64,000 bases of DNA from NCBI GenBank assembly GCA_964017125.1, contig OZ024909.1, positions 55,941,122 through 56,005,121 on the forward strand. The letters run 5' to 3'. This document shows positions 21,736-32,429 of the stretch, in pieces. A program made the position numbers and the translations under genes. The stretch comes from Flabesymbios commensalis. Its lineage: Eukaryota > Annelida > Polychaeta > Terebellida > Flabelligeridae. Under the pieces are notes generated by a model. The model made no database searches. It had not been told where the DNA came from and saw only the letters and a list, made by a program, of their open reading frames with translations. The first letter of the stretch is position 1; each line of letters starts with the position of its first letter.

Positions 21736-24004
21736 GGATTTATCTCCCGGTGTAATATAGGTGAAATTGACATTTGAATAAGGTTACCCTCACATATTTC
21801 GTGAAATTGTTGATCTCCGCGTACACTGACTACCAAAATACAAAAACATAGCGTCCATCTTTGAAGCTGAACCATGTATTTGCGCCTAGCTCGGTCTATG
21901 TCATCAATAATTGGTAATTTTACTCAAGGAATAATAATGATATTGTACCATTTTTTTACATTTTTTCAACTGGAAAGTCAAATAAATCAATAAATATTGA
22001 GGCATTGAACCAGCGTCTGGTTATTTTCTGTTTGCATGGTGCAGATAAATACATCGAAATCGGAGAGTATACAATTTCAGATTGTACACTGAATATATTT
22101 TGATATTGTGATCTCGACGTCGTTACTGGCGGATCCTTGCAATGATCAATTTCACATTATATTATGTGGAGATGAATAGTTATTGCCTGAAGTTAAATAT
22201 CCCGTCAGTCAACGATGGGTAACTGACTGTACATATCTCTCGTAATTATTGTTAATGGCAGCTTGTTGTGGTTGGTTTACAGTGCAAAAAGTGATAAAAA
22301 TCCGGAGCTCGACACCATACCAATGTTTACTTTATCAACAAATATTTACATGATTAAGAAGATTAGAATGATTTTTCTCAACTACCATATTATCCAACTT
22401 AAAAGCAAATACCATCTTACAAGAAAATAATTTGAATTTTTATTGTGGGTTATTTTCCCTTCAGCAAGAGCATTTTGTTGTAAGATGAAAAATAGGTTCT
22501 TGATACGGCTCCAACATTCTGATCTATTTAGAAAAAGTCTAACTGACTAAGTCACACATGCAGCCACCACGTGCAGTCAATCATGACCGCATATGACCTT
22601 GATGTGTCAACCTCAAAGGCCCTTGAGTACACTGCTCATTCTATATGATCACTGAAGCGTGAACAATAATACTGGACACTCTTTCTTAGTTTCCTTGTGA
22701 CTCGGGGCGTGATCACAGATTAAGACCCCCATAGAACCAGAATGCTAATCTGCTGACCATATTATTGGCATGTATTCGGCCAGCGCTTAAACGTTGAATT
22801 CTTACAGTAAAATCAGCGGAAATACGCACCGATCTTTCTGCACAAAAAATACGAAATATTTTCGACGTTTTTATTTAATAGCATAGCAATTGACGAATAT
22901 TGAAAGTCCAATCCATTTTGCATAGATATAAATAATGTATATTAACATTGTATATTAAATGGTAGGGGTAATGACTAAGGATTGCCTTCGTGTGTGGTGC
23001 TTCTCTAGAATGATTGGTCTTGGTAACTGCAGGGTACCAATATCGGCGTGGACATCACCTCAGACATAATCGTTTGGTTTGTGATTGCGGTTTTATGTTA
23101 CAATCTGCATTTGGGGGCAATATGTCGACAAGGGATATAGTGATAAAAAAACAAGTTATTATTGTAAAGGGCATACAATTATAGTAATAGTTACCTTAAG
23201 TAAGTGAATTTAATTTTATAATATTATACTCATACCGATTTAGTAAAGGTGTGACCTAAATTAGTAATACTAGGTGATTAAATTGTAGAGAATTTACTGA
23301 GGTGGTTGCTGTGACTTCATACCACGCTATGTACAATATACATGTATAGGCATGATTATCATAATTATGAAGAAGATATAACAGACGGCATTTGACCATG
23401 GTGGAAAAAACCTGACGGTAACGAAAAATGCTACCACTAACAACGACCCCATAAACCCAAGTGTATTTCATATTATGTAAAATCACTTTGATCTATGTAC
23501 GTGGGTTTAGATTCTGTCATTCTGGGTTAATTTTTTAACAAAATTATCATAATTATAATTTGAATGTGATGGTTAGTTTTAAACAAACAAGAGCTACCCA
23601 ATGTAGTAGGCGAGAGTGATGAAACACAAATAAAACTAATATTGACTTTTCATGCTTTTATCGATAGACAATGCTGCGGTAGCATATTGAGCCGACCCAC
23701 AACAAAAAACGTTCAAAGCATATTTCTTCACATCATCGAGCACAAGCACCGCCGTAAAAAATAACGAGGGGCAGGTCCATGCAAATTTGACCTGTACAAT
23801 AGATCATGTCTGGCTATTCTTTTTGTAGATAGTCATGGTTTCTCCACAGGACAAACATGCACTGTTCTAGTGATCGTTCGCCTTGATAAGTCGCCTGTGT
23901 GGATTATTTTCTATTGTCAGCGATAAATCCCCTTTCATCGCCGTGACATTTACAGTACAGTTATTGGAGCATTTTATTTGTTTTCGAATTTTGCGTTCGC
24001 CATC
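21736..24004. other. About 2.3 kb without recognisable features
   Basis: Longest apparently repeat-free stretch of the first half. No exon-like frame with good splice sites was found by eye. It could be intronic or regulatory. Confidence 0.45.
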
Positions 24005-24180
24005 CCCACCAAACACCAGGTGCCAAACCAATGTCGCCTTCGTGTTGAGCCAACGTCGAACACGGTGGACTTACATCCCAACGAGGTATCCACCCAATAT
24101 TGGTTTAATGTTGACCCACCGTCTTCGACGCTGAGCCAACAATAAACCAATATCGGGTGAATATCCAGTGTTTGATGGGA
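24005..24180. mobile_element. Compound family A palindrome
   Basis: Two family A centres (GAGCCAACGTCGAACACGGTGG and CCCACCGTCTTCGACGCTGAGCC) lie in tandem, suggesting one element inserted in or fused to another. Arms CCAATATTGGTTTAATGTTG and complement pair around the second centre. Confidence 0.65.
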
Positions 24181-24189
24181 TGGAACCTT

Positions 24190-24276
24190 CCCAGCAAACA
24201 CGAGGCATTTCCCCAGTGTTGTTTTGGTGTTGGGCCTACGTCGAATACACTGAAAAAAAGCCTCGTGTTTGCTGGG
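24190..24276. mobile_element. Family A palindrome, internally shortened
   Basis: CCCAGCAAACACGAGGCATTT at the left and AAAGCCTCGTGTTTGCTGGG at the right pair perfectly. The right inner arm is missing, so the centre (GGGCCTACGTCGAATACACTG) is lopsided. Confidence 0.8.
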
Positions 24277-24659
24277 TTCATTGGGTCATAATTTCGTTTT
24301 CCTGGTCAGTGAGATTTCAGACAAAAGCCTGCCTGCAGAAACTCGCACAACTTTCCACTGAATATAACCAATTTACGGCATATTGTAAGGCGGCATCTCA
24401 GGGGTGGTATTTTACATGGCTGTTCAACTCCGCACAAAGTTCCCCTGCCCGGATCGCAACCCCGTGATTGGTCACAGCATGTTCCAGAAGAATGTGGCCT
24501 CTAGCGACCGTGTTCATAAATAATCCGCCCTGGCGAACGCAGCGACCAAAACCGGAAACGTTATGCGGACGGTTTCATTGGGTCTGATCGGGTGATCGGG
24601 TGTTTTATCTGCGCCATCAGGTTGGAGCGTGATGGCATGTCACCCTGTACAGCACTTTC

Positions 24660-24769
24660 CAGCCGGCGCAATACGTTGGCACTATGTTGATCCACTGTTG
24701 GGCCAACGTCATAGAGGGTGGACCAACATTGGATCAACATAGGGCCAACTTATTGCGTCGGCTAGGTTT
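24660..24769. mobile_element. Family A-like palindrome
   Basis: CCAGCCGGCGCAATACGTTGGC pairs with GCCAACTTATTGCGTCGGCTAGG. Inner arms are ACTATGTTGATCCACTGTTG and ACATTGGATCAACATAG. The outer ends differ from the CAGCAAACAC type. Confidence 0.75.
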
Positions 24770-24880
24770 CCACGTACAACGCTGATTGCCTCCCCTTACA
24801 CAAGTCACACTCCCATTCTAAAGAACAGTGACCAGTCCACGTTTAAAAATATTCGGATCTATAATTTATATTAACATCAA

Positions 24881-25066
24881 TAACCCTTCAAGCGCGGGGG
24901 TAATACTTTAGACGTAAGATCAGATTGTCATTTCTGACGTCTAAAGTCGATCCCCGCAAAGTAAGGGTAAACAAATTATAATGGCCGTAGACAAAACACA
25001 GATATTCAAATTGATAAGAAAGAGAGAACTAAGACATTTATGATTTCAAATTGAAAATCCAACTGA
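24881..25066 (-). mobile_element. Family B MITE, copy 8
   Basis: Reverse orientation. TAACCCTTCAAGCGCGGGGGTA, hairpin remnant to TCTGACGTCTAAAGTCGATCC, then body words. The far end is worn. Confidence 0.7.
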
Positions 25067-25116
25067 AATTGGTAAACTATTTTTTGCTAGTTCACTATAC
25101 TACTAATTAAAATATA

Positions 25117-25328
25117 ATAACCCTTAAAGCGCTAAGCATGATTAGCAGGTCAAATCCCTGTTATTGAGACTAAAATGAGTGTCTAAACATCAAGATTTGC
25201 AAATGTTTGGTCACAAATTGAACAAATATGACACATTTTCAACCGCCTGAAGTTGTGGGTCACGGTAGCGAGACAAAACTTAAAGTGGGTTGAAATTTGA
25301 AGAAAATAGCTTGGTGGGTGAAGGGTAA
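25117..25328 (+). mobile_element. Family C piggyBac-type MITE, copy 3
   Basis: TAACCCTTAAAGCGCTAAGCATG at the left and GTGAAGGGTAA at the right, with the DNA body (AGCAGGTCAAAT, ATCAAGATTTGCAAATG) and a hairpin at 25233-25296. Confidence 0.7.
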
Positions 25329-25690
25329 CTGGGAATTGAGCCGAAATTATTGCATTTTCATTCATCGTTTGCACTGCAATGTTCAAAGAGTAAATTAAAT
25401 TTCATCAACAACAATTTACATGTACACTAATACTATACACAAAATTAACAGTATGTAAAGTGTATGTTCAATTAACTGTAGACCTATATGAAGGGGAATG
25501 ATAGAGATGTAAAAAGGGTCAGGCAACATTCTAATAAAATACAACCATATAAAAACGGCCAAACTGTGTATATGAGGTTCATAAATAGAGAGATGACGGA
25601 ACGTAACGAATTTAAGAGAGTAGTGGCATTAGCCATAAGTAGTATTTGATAGGGATACCGTTTGCTGCTGCCCGATATTACAGCTGAACG
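25329..25690. other. No recognisable feature
   Basis: About 360 bp of unique-looking AT-rich sequence. Confidence 0.4.
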
Positions 25691-25820
25691 TTAACCCTTA
25701 GACCACTGAGATATAAAATTTAAATTTTCAGTCACTTGAACTTGTGTCTCGCTACCGCGACACACAACTTCAAGTGACCGAAAATGTATGTTATTTGTGA
25801 AATTTACATTCTAAGGGTTA
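25691..25820 (+). mobile_element. Family C piggyBac-type MITE, copy 4, minimal 130-bp form
   Basis: TTAACCCTTAGACCACTGAG, then directly the hairpin TTTTCAGTCACTTGAACTTGTG / CACAACTTCAAGTGACCGAAAA, then ATTCTAAGGGTTA. The long internal body of other C copies is missing, so this shows the end-plus-hairpin core. Confidence 0.85.
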
Positions 25821-26034
25821 CCTTTTTGCAGGCCAGATACCCTTCTAAATATATAACCGTACGAATCGAATATTCTATTAAACTACAATAACGCACATAA
25901 ATGTAAGTCATGGTTGTGCAGGCCATATTACCATTGATGTATCAACTTCATATTTTGCACAAGCATAGGCAGTGGCCCTGGTGCTGACCAATGGGCATTT
26001 ACATTTGTTTTAACCTACTAGTATAGGGAAGGAT

Positions 26035-26110
26035 TCCGATAAACACAACACGTTGCACCAATGTAGGTTTAATGCTGTCCTAGAGTCGCCACTCAACGGG
26101 TCCAGCAAAC
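26035..26110. mobile_element. Decayed family A fragment
   Basis: ATAAACACAACACGTTGCACC and AATGTAGGTTTAATGCTG are left-arm words. The right arm is missing apart from CCAGCAAACATAG. Confidence 0.45.
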
Positions 26111-26115
26111 ATAGT

Positions 26116-26310
26116 CCGTAATAAGCGACTCTGTGTGTGAGTCTGTAATTATTGTCATTCGTAAAGTTGAGCCTAAAAAATCAGGTGCGCGGACGATCGA
26201 TTGCGCAATGAATGAAGGCGTCCTTGTTTGATCAATGATTTTTATTTCATTTTATAATGACAGATGTACGTCTTATTAGGAATAGTGCCTTAACATGGGG
26301 ATTTGAACGC
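26116..26310 (+). repeat. Dispersed repeat K, copy 2
   Basis: Similar over about 185 bp to 21540-21735, roughly 85 percent by eye. Confidence 0.75.
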
Positions 26311-26424
26311 CAGTCTTTATAATTTATGGAGGCGATCCGCGATGATGGTCACATATGTCACACGCCTCCAGAGGAGCGAACATATTGCGAGCGACAGGTA
26401 TCTAGTTCAAACTCAGATGACATG

Positions 26425-26725
26425 CTGGTGGATTGTCTGAGTGGGGCGCAGGGCCAACGTCAAGCCAATCTTCAGCCAGCATTACATTATGCCGGCTGAT
26501 ACCAGGAGGATAGTGCGGATTAGAGAGAGAGCCCCTGTGGATCCCTGTAGCCACACCCCGCCACCACCACAAGGACACGGGCTGCGCCATAACATACGCT
26601 GTTTAGACAGGACCATGTGAAAACACATGCCACCAAACACCACATGTTGTCTCTGTGCTGGCGCAATGCCGGGCCAGCGTCACTGCCGCTCGCCCGACAT
26701 TGAGCCAGCACTACACCAATGTCCC
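26425..26725. mobile_element. Decayed family A elements
   Basis: GGGCCAACGTCAAGCCAATCTTCAGCCAGCATTACA and, later, ACCAAACACCACATGTTG...GCCGGGCCAGCGTCACTG...GCCCGACATTGAGCCAGCACTACACC. Pairing is partial. Confidence 0.45.
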
Positions 26726-26735
26726 GAGCATATAC

Positions 26736-27334
26736 TGAAAATTATACCCACGTGAATGAAAGCAGAAGTCCTGAAAAAAAGACAAGAAAATACCGTGACG
26801 CTGTTTAAACACTACACATTTCACAAATCCCCCTTTCGCGATAGATAACAAACATTAATTTACAAATATGTCAGAAAAGGCGCTATAATATATCTGCGAG
26901 GTGTTTGTTTTCACAAATTTTAGCGAAAAGAAACACCTCGTAAATTGTCAACATCCACCACGTTTGTAAACAAAACCGAGATGAGAGCCGGAGGGGTGAG
27001 CCTTACCGGCGCTGTCCCCTTACACCGGCACTGACTGACCAGCTGATCCCTGATCCCTGCCGCCACCTGTGTTGTTCAAATCTATATCAAGTTCTTGGTT
27101 GTTCTGAGCGGCCGTTGCCCAGCATACACAAGACGTTGAATCAATGTTGGTTTAAAGTTGGTCCAACGTCGCAGATTCATTATTGCGCTTTTCTGACATA
27201 TTTGTAAATTAATGTTTGTTTTCAGGTTATCTATCGCGAAAGAGAAATTTGTAGTGTTTAAAACAGCGTTGTTCTCGGTATTTTCTTATCTTTTTTCTAG
27301 GCTTCTGCTTTCATGCTCGTAGGTAAAATTTTCA
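26736..27334. repeat. Large inverted repeat with arms of about 150 bp
   Basis: The left arm (26736-26884) and right arm (27185-27334) are reverse complements with small differences. Matching words are CGCGATAGATAACAAACATT and AATGTTTGTTTTCAGGTTAT, and CATATTTGTAAATTAATG. The 300-bp spacer holds a second hairpin (26899-26941) and a left-half family A element (27118-27175). No coding sequence. It could be a foldback transposon or a rearrangement product. Confidence 0.8.
27118..27175. mobile_element. Half family A element
   Basis: CCCAGCATACACAAGACGTTGAATC up to TTGGTCCAACGTCGCAGATTC. It closely matches the left arm of the complete copy at 27378, about 260 bp away. Confidence 0.7.
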
Positions 27335-27377
27335 ATATACACACAGAAAATCGGCTCTGTGCTGGCTCAATGCCGGA

Positions 27378-27486
27378 CCCGCAGACACAAGACGTTGAAT
27401 CAATGTTGGTTTAATGTTGGTCCAACGTCGTACACGATGGACCAACTTTAAACCAACATTGATCCGATGTCTTGTGTCTGCTGGGG
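27378..27486. mobile_element. Family A palindrome
   Basis: CCCGCAGACACAAGACGTTGAATC...GATGTCTTGTGTCTGCTGGGG, centre GGTCCAACGTCGTACACGATGGACC. Confidence 0.88.
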
Positions 27487-27489
27487 TCG

Positions 27490-27862
27490 AGTGTGAGATG
27501 TCCTCTCTCTGGTGGGTGGTCGGCATGCAGCAGCAGGTTGCCGGCGTTGAGTTGTGATCACCGTCCGCCCGCCGCCCGGCGCAGAGAAAGTTTAGCCACG
27601 GGTGCGAGTGGCTGGTTCTGTTTTCGGTGTCATCAGGCTAGTAGTGGTGGCCAGTAGAGACAATGTGTATACCTTTACCTAGTGTGATGGCATGTGGATC
27701 ACAGCTTACGGTAGCGCTGTATCAACAAACCTCAGTCCTGGTTTGATAGCCAGCTTAGGTGACCTTAACTGTTAGCATTTAGGATTGCCGCCATTCAGTC
27801 GGCGTCACCCATTAAGCCCTGTCCCCAGGCACACACAATACATGTAGGCTACAACAGCAAAG
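27490..27862 (+). other. CpG-rich stretch ending at a good splice donor (possible first exon)
   Basis: The start is CpG-rich (CACCGTCCGCCCGCCGCCCGGCGCAG) against an AT-rich background, and the stretch ends AACAGCAAAG|GTGAGTGC. This could be a promoter and untranslated first exon on the plus strand. No coding frame or downstream partner exon was identified, so it stays a candidate. Confidence 0.25.
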
Positions 27863-28073
27863 GTGAGTGCAAATAAACTGCGCAAACTGTTTTCACACAA
27901 AACGTTGCCACTGTTGATGCATATGCAAACTGATTTACATAATTTAATAACACTGTCAGTCCGTAGGCTTAGTTATATAGTTTACCTCTGTCAGTCAAAT
28001 TTTGGAATTCTGCGACAATCAGCATTAATACCCCCGGTATAAGCCATAAATCACCCTCGGGAAATAGCCTTAT

Positions 28074-28286
28074 TTAACCCTTGAAGCGCTGAATTTGTTT
28101 TATATATACCATGGAGACCAAAGGTTTTTTCAATTTGAAATCATCATAAATGTCTTAATTTCCGCAGGTCTACGGTCACTATAAAATTTTTCACTCTCAC
28201 AGTGCCGGTGTAACACCCCAGATTATACCCCCCCCCCCTTAAAACTATACCACGGGATCGACTTTATAATCTGACATCTAGAGTTA
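28074..28286 (+). mobile_element. Family B MITE, copy 9, interrupted hairpin end
   Basis: TTAACCCTTGAAGCGCTGAATTTG at the left. The hairpin end is worn and contains a C-run (near 28210) where other copies have GCGGGG. It closes with TAGAGTTAA. Confidence 0.6.
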
Positions 28287-28765
28287 ATAAACAAGCAGCG
28301 TATATATGTGATTTGTGGACACAGCATATAATTCAGATGCGCGACACTCCTCATCAATGTTCCACAGCGGTGTCCAAACTCGTAAGGAATGGTCGTCAAC
28401 AGGGAGAGGGGTAACAGTGGAGCTATATGTAGGGGTGGAAAGGCCAAATCAAATAAATAAAGAGCTTTATACAGTCACAGTACCTATGAATTACTTGGTT
28501 GATGTATTCGTTATCAGTAAATAAAAAAAGCTTTCGAGTCCGCCGGCAAGATTATGTCGTATTTACTCTCTACATAGGATTTTGAATTCCATTTCTATTT
28601 GTTATTTTTCTCGTGTGTCCTGTATTGTGATTCTCTATTTTTTTTTTTTTTTTTATTTTGGTATTGGAACACCCCCTTGACTAGCAATAAATAACTACAC
28701 GTATTTGGGTACTAATCTAAAGGGAACAAATACGTTTACACACATAAGTCACGAGCAGTGTGGAT
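28287..28765. other. No clear feature; poly-T tract
   Basis: A T run of about 18 lies near 28637-28654. Otherwise nothing is recognised. Confidence 0.4.
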
Positions 28766-29096
28766 CCGGTGACAATCAAAATGATAGGAATCGGGATGTA
28801 GGCCACTTTTGTGCACATATAGGCTAAATTGGGCCAGGAGAACCTCCTGAGGATGGTGAGATGAATGAGATGACACTACCCTCCAGACACAGGAATCGAA
28901 ATTAAAACCCTGACGGTCTGAGGCCAGGCACGCTACCTCTCGGTCACGGAGGCTCCCCACAATACTGAGTTTTACGAGTGGATGGGGAAGAAACCTTTTT
29001 GTTTCAAACCACCGAGACCGGGAAACAAAAGCCGAACTGGTGAAAGGCAGCGGTGCTAACCACTACCATAGGGCCCCCGCCCCGGTGACAATCAAA
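28766..29096 (-). mobile_element. Dimeric tRNA-type SINE, copy 2, with 15-bp target duplication
   Basis: CCGGTGACAATCAAA occurs at both 28766-28780 and 29082-29096, a perfect 15-bp target-site duplication typical of LINE-assisted insertion. The element body is 28781-29081 on the minus strand. It has two tRNA-like modules: a head with TAGTGGTTAGCACCGCTGCC and a second with GTGACCGAGAGGTAGCGTGCC and TTTCGATTCCTGTG. It ends near CCCGATTCCTATCAT. It is about 85-90 percent similar by eye to copy 1. Confidence 0.92.
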
Positions 29097-29311
29097 GCGT
29101 TAACAGTTTGCAGGCTAGCAGGCTCAGGGTGGATCAGTAGCTTTATCAGGGTGTGAATGCGGTCAATGTCACCGCGGGGTTGATAAGCCGTGAACGTGAC
29201 GTTAAGCAGCCTACATGTATGTACCTGATAGGATTCAGGCCACACCAACAGATTAGCACCAAATAACAAGGTAATCATTATCACACTCAAATATATAACA
29301 CTGCACCAACT

Positions 29312-29400
29312 ACGTCCTGTCCTACTGAATTGTTTCTGTTGTTTTTTCATTCATTTGAAGCTGGAATTGCTAACGCAATTTCCAGCTTCAAATGACGAAA
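29312..29400. mobile_element. Family E element fragment with hairpin
   Basis: GTCCTGTCCTACTGAATTG resembles the family E end (complement of CAATTCAGCAGGACAAGGG). The hairpin TCATTTGAAGCTGGAATTGC / GCAATTTCCAGCTTCAAATGA follows at 29351-29393. Confidence 0.65.
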
Positions 29401-29627
29401 AAAAATCTTTTAAATTGAATTATTTGACTAGACGAGCATCTACCAAGGCCAAATCCACATTGGCCAAACGTTGTGTCAACGCATCATCAAAGTGAAAGAA
29501 GTTTTCCAAGCCTTAAAACAACGTTTGACAATGTAGTTCCATATCAAACTGGGATGGATAGTATAGGTAACGGGCTTTCCTCATACATCTGGATGAAAAG
29601 GGTTTAGTCTACAAATCAAGTTTAAAA

Positions 29628-29912
29628 CCCTTTAAACCCTCACGATGTACCAAAGCATCATTTTGCATCTGTGACTGTGACTTATATAATGACTGTGACT
29701 TATATTAATGTCCTACATCTAGCCAAGTGGTATTAGTACGATTTTTTTTTCGTGGAACTGTTTTTTATAATATCGATATCTGTTTTGCATTTGTCTCCCA
29801 CGTTATCTTCACCCACTACAAGTCGAGGGTTGCGAGAGCGATTCGCGGCTTGTAACTCGTAAGTTGTAGTGGATGAAGATGACAACGGTAAATTCAGGCT
29901 TGAAGGGGTTAA
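29628..29912 (-). mobile_element. Family D piggyBac-type MITE, copy 2
   Basis: Reverse orientation. AACCCTTTAAACCCTCACGATG at the left, CATCATTTTGCATCTG body, hairpin at about 29809-29883 (TCTTCACCCACTACAAGTCG and complement), then AAATTCAGGCTTGAAGGGGTTAA. Confidence 0.75.
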
Positions 29913-30277
29913 CTAAACTTCCTAATAGGGATCAATCATCTAAATCGTCAATAAATCATTATTCAATCATGATTATGGTCACGGTTGCACTGAAAGTGTT
30001 TGCTATTCTGGGTTCAAATCGTGTGTGACAAAGTTATTGTCAACATTTGTTGCTTCCGGTTTCGGGTGGCTATGGGTACATTCAAACTATTAACAATAGT
30101 GCCTAGGTATGTAGTACGTGTATTGATATTATACTGCCCAGAAGAGTTATGAAGTGCTCAGTATTCAACTCATACTCCAACGAAAATTGTATCAAAGGAA
30201 CTGTCAAACACTCACATATACATCAGTAGAATCAGTATGTATACATTAATCAAGAGTACTAAGCCCAATTTTTTTTT
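29913..30277. other. No recognisable feature
   Basis: About 365 bp. GGGTTCAAATCGTGTG near 30011 is a lone B-box-like word. Confidence 0.4.
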
Positions 30278-30510
30278 TAAGGGGACCACCATTCAATCTC
30301 CAGGGGGGCGGCTGGAGTTTTTGTCGCAAACAGATTTTTTTTCGACCCAGGTCGGCGGCGCGCTGAAAATTTCAAATTTTATTACATGTTTATATAGAAC
30401 AGTTCATGAAGTAAATTATTTATATCACGCAGAGTCCGCCCGATATTATTTATTTCAAAAAAAACTCCAGCCTCCCCCTCCCCCCCTGGAGATTGGATGG
30501 TGGCCCCTAA
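30278..30510. mobile_element. Harbinger-like MITE, 227 bp with 3-bp TAA duplication
   Basis: Terminal inverted repeats of about 45 bp (GGGGACCACCATTCAATCTC and GAGATTGGATGGTGGCCCC) enclose AT-rich sequence, with TAA directly outside both ends (30278-30280 and 30508-30510). A 3-bp TAA/TTA target is typical of PIF/Harbinger. No transposase. A 100-codon frame here is just the MITE. Confidence 0.8.
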
Positions 30511-30639
30511 GTAATAGTATTGTAAATCTTGCTGTTTAATCACACATTTCATTCACAATAACAGTGATTTGGCATGATAAAAAAAGCGATTATAGAATTA
30601 ATTAAAGGTGAAAGGGTGAAACGGACCTAGGGACTCGAG

Positions 30640-31135
30640 TTTGCTGGACGCTGCCTGCATGGAGTCACCCGGCTCAACGGAGTGATATTTCAGCAGATAA
30701 CCTGTCACATCAACCTCAAATCCCGGGAAAGCATTGCTTACTCAGAACACACACGAGACACACACGAGACAGCGTCTTTGACGCTGGACCAACATTAAAC
30801 CAGCATCGGCTGCGAGGTTGTGTGACAGAGGGTTTAATGGATCCATCAGCAGTGTGATATCTCTGGTCGGACTGTGGATGGAAGAACAATCCAGTGTGAT
30901 TACACGGAGCGGTTTGTCACAATAAGTGTAATGTAATGGCCGGCGAGTCCCCGTGGAGGTATCCCGACGTCTACATCTGTCTTGTTAGTGCCCCTCTCGT
31001 CGGCGTCCGCTTTCTGCGCGACACACGCGTACACGTTGAATCTGTCTCCGTAGAAAAGGAAATCAACTGTGATTAACAGACACATTGCGCTAATAGAAGC
31101 TGCGTCGGGGCCGGAGAAAATATACATACCCAGAA
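30640..31135. other. CpG-rich stretch with protein-like frames on both strands
   Basis: CpG content is above background. The minus strand is open for 94 codons (30900-31184), including SGPDAASISAM and GDRFNVYACVAQKADADERG. The plus strand is open for about 46 codons from 30954 (MAGESPWRYPDVYICLVSAP). I recognise neither. It may hold one diverged exon. A family A remnant (GACAGCGTCTTTGACGCTGG) is at 30769-30810. Confidence 0.2.
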
Positions 31136-31230
31136 ATGGCAATCGACGCAGTCCGTAACGTTGCATTTTGTGGGAAATGGGCAATTATTCTGCTGAGGCA
31201 CCTTTTTCACAAGTCATTTGCGCATGCCTC

Positions 31231-31339
31231 CCCAGCAAACACAAAACATTCGTATAACATTTGTACAATGCCGGCCCAACGTCTTCGACGTTGGTCCAAC
31301 ATTGTACAAATGTTATACAAATGTTTTTGTGCTTGCTGG
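31231..31339. mobile_element. Family A palindrome, TTTGTATAACA subfamily
   Basis: CCCAGCAAACACAAAACATTCG...CAAATGTTTTTGTGCTTGCTGG, centre GGCCCAACGTCTTCGACGTTGGTCC. Confidence 0.92.
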
Positions 31340-31733
31340 AACAAAACCAAAATTGTGTAAGACTACCGACCAGGACCACAATAAAAACATAAATCCGATG
31401 GATATTTCCTAGGATTTCGATACATTGTTGATAAGACCCTGGCGCGCAAAAAATGACGCAATAATCGATGTACGGCAGCTACGTCTACTCTATTTTCTCA
31501 TCGCAGAGACATGTCATTTAATAGTAATGCGTTGGCCAAGCTCTTGCCCTATATCGCACATGTGTTGAAGATTCTCTCGGTCAGAGCACTGTGGGAGTGA
31601 CGTATATAAGTCCTGATTTCATGTAATGATCATCACTGTTTTGTCATATACATGATAAAGCACATGTATACGGAAGTAGAAGCACGATCAGCTTAACACG
31701 CAGAATCCTTCATTCTCTTTTCTAAAAGCCATA
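31340..31733. other. No recognisable feature
   Basis: About 0.4 kb of unique-looking sequence. Confidence 0.4.
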
Positions 31734-31981
31734 TTAACCCTTACAACGCTGAAATATTTCTGTATGAACAATGGAAACTAAAGGGTTTCTTCAATTTGAA
31801 ATCATCATAATTGTCTTGGTTAGCTCTTCCCGCTTCATTTCTATACCCATGTTATGGGTCTACGGCCGTTTGAAATATTTGAATTCTTTCAGTGCGGGGA
31901 CCGTCTTTACACGTCAGAATCTGACGTCTACAGACGTCAGATTATGACGTATAAAGACGGTCCCCGCGTCGAAAGGGTTAA
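31734..31981 (+). mobile_element. Family B piggyBac-type MITE, copy 10 (complete)
   Basis: TTAA at both ends (31734-31737 and 31978-31981), with CCCTTACAACGCTGAAATATT and GCGTCGAAAGGG. The hairpin at about 31902-31962 carries GGGGACCGTCTTTACACG and its complement. This is one of the best-preserved copies. Confidence 0.9.
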
Positions 31982-32429
31982 GGGCAGTGATTTACTCTGC
32001 GCATGTCACTGCTGCTAATGTTAATATTATATTATGTGGACAGATGATATGAGGTCCATTACACCCTATGATGCTCTAGCATCGGTCTCAGATTTCCACA
32101 TCTGAGCACGGGTTTCACTCGACCCCAGCCACTCTCCCCAGAGTTAAAGCAACGGTGTGCAAATCTCTCACATGGAAATGTCTCTCTAATGGGAGTAGAC
32201 GGCAAAACTTTGCCCGGCATTGAACCAACGTTTGGACAGTTTCTAATTTACCAGCACAGTGTGACGTTATGAGAAGGAAACTATAAATTTCACTAGAGTC
32301 TACCTGTCTACGTCATGGCTTGCATCACAACAAGGAAAAAACGAAACCTGCAGGACAGTGCCCATCAAAGCAGATGAAGCGCCGAGAGAGAAAATTAGAC
32401 TAATAACGAAAGAATAACCAATGGCAAAG
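31982..32429. other. No recognisable feature
   Basis: About 0.45 kb between a MITE and the minisatellite. Confidence 0.4.

Noticed and set aside
22584-22600. Possible nuclear-receptor direct repeat (TGACC...TGACCT)
   Set aside because: One imperfect match in 2 kb of sequence is expected by chance.
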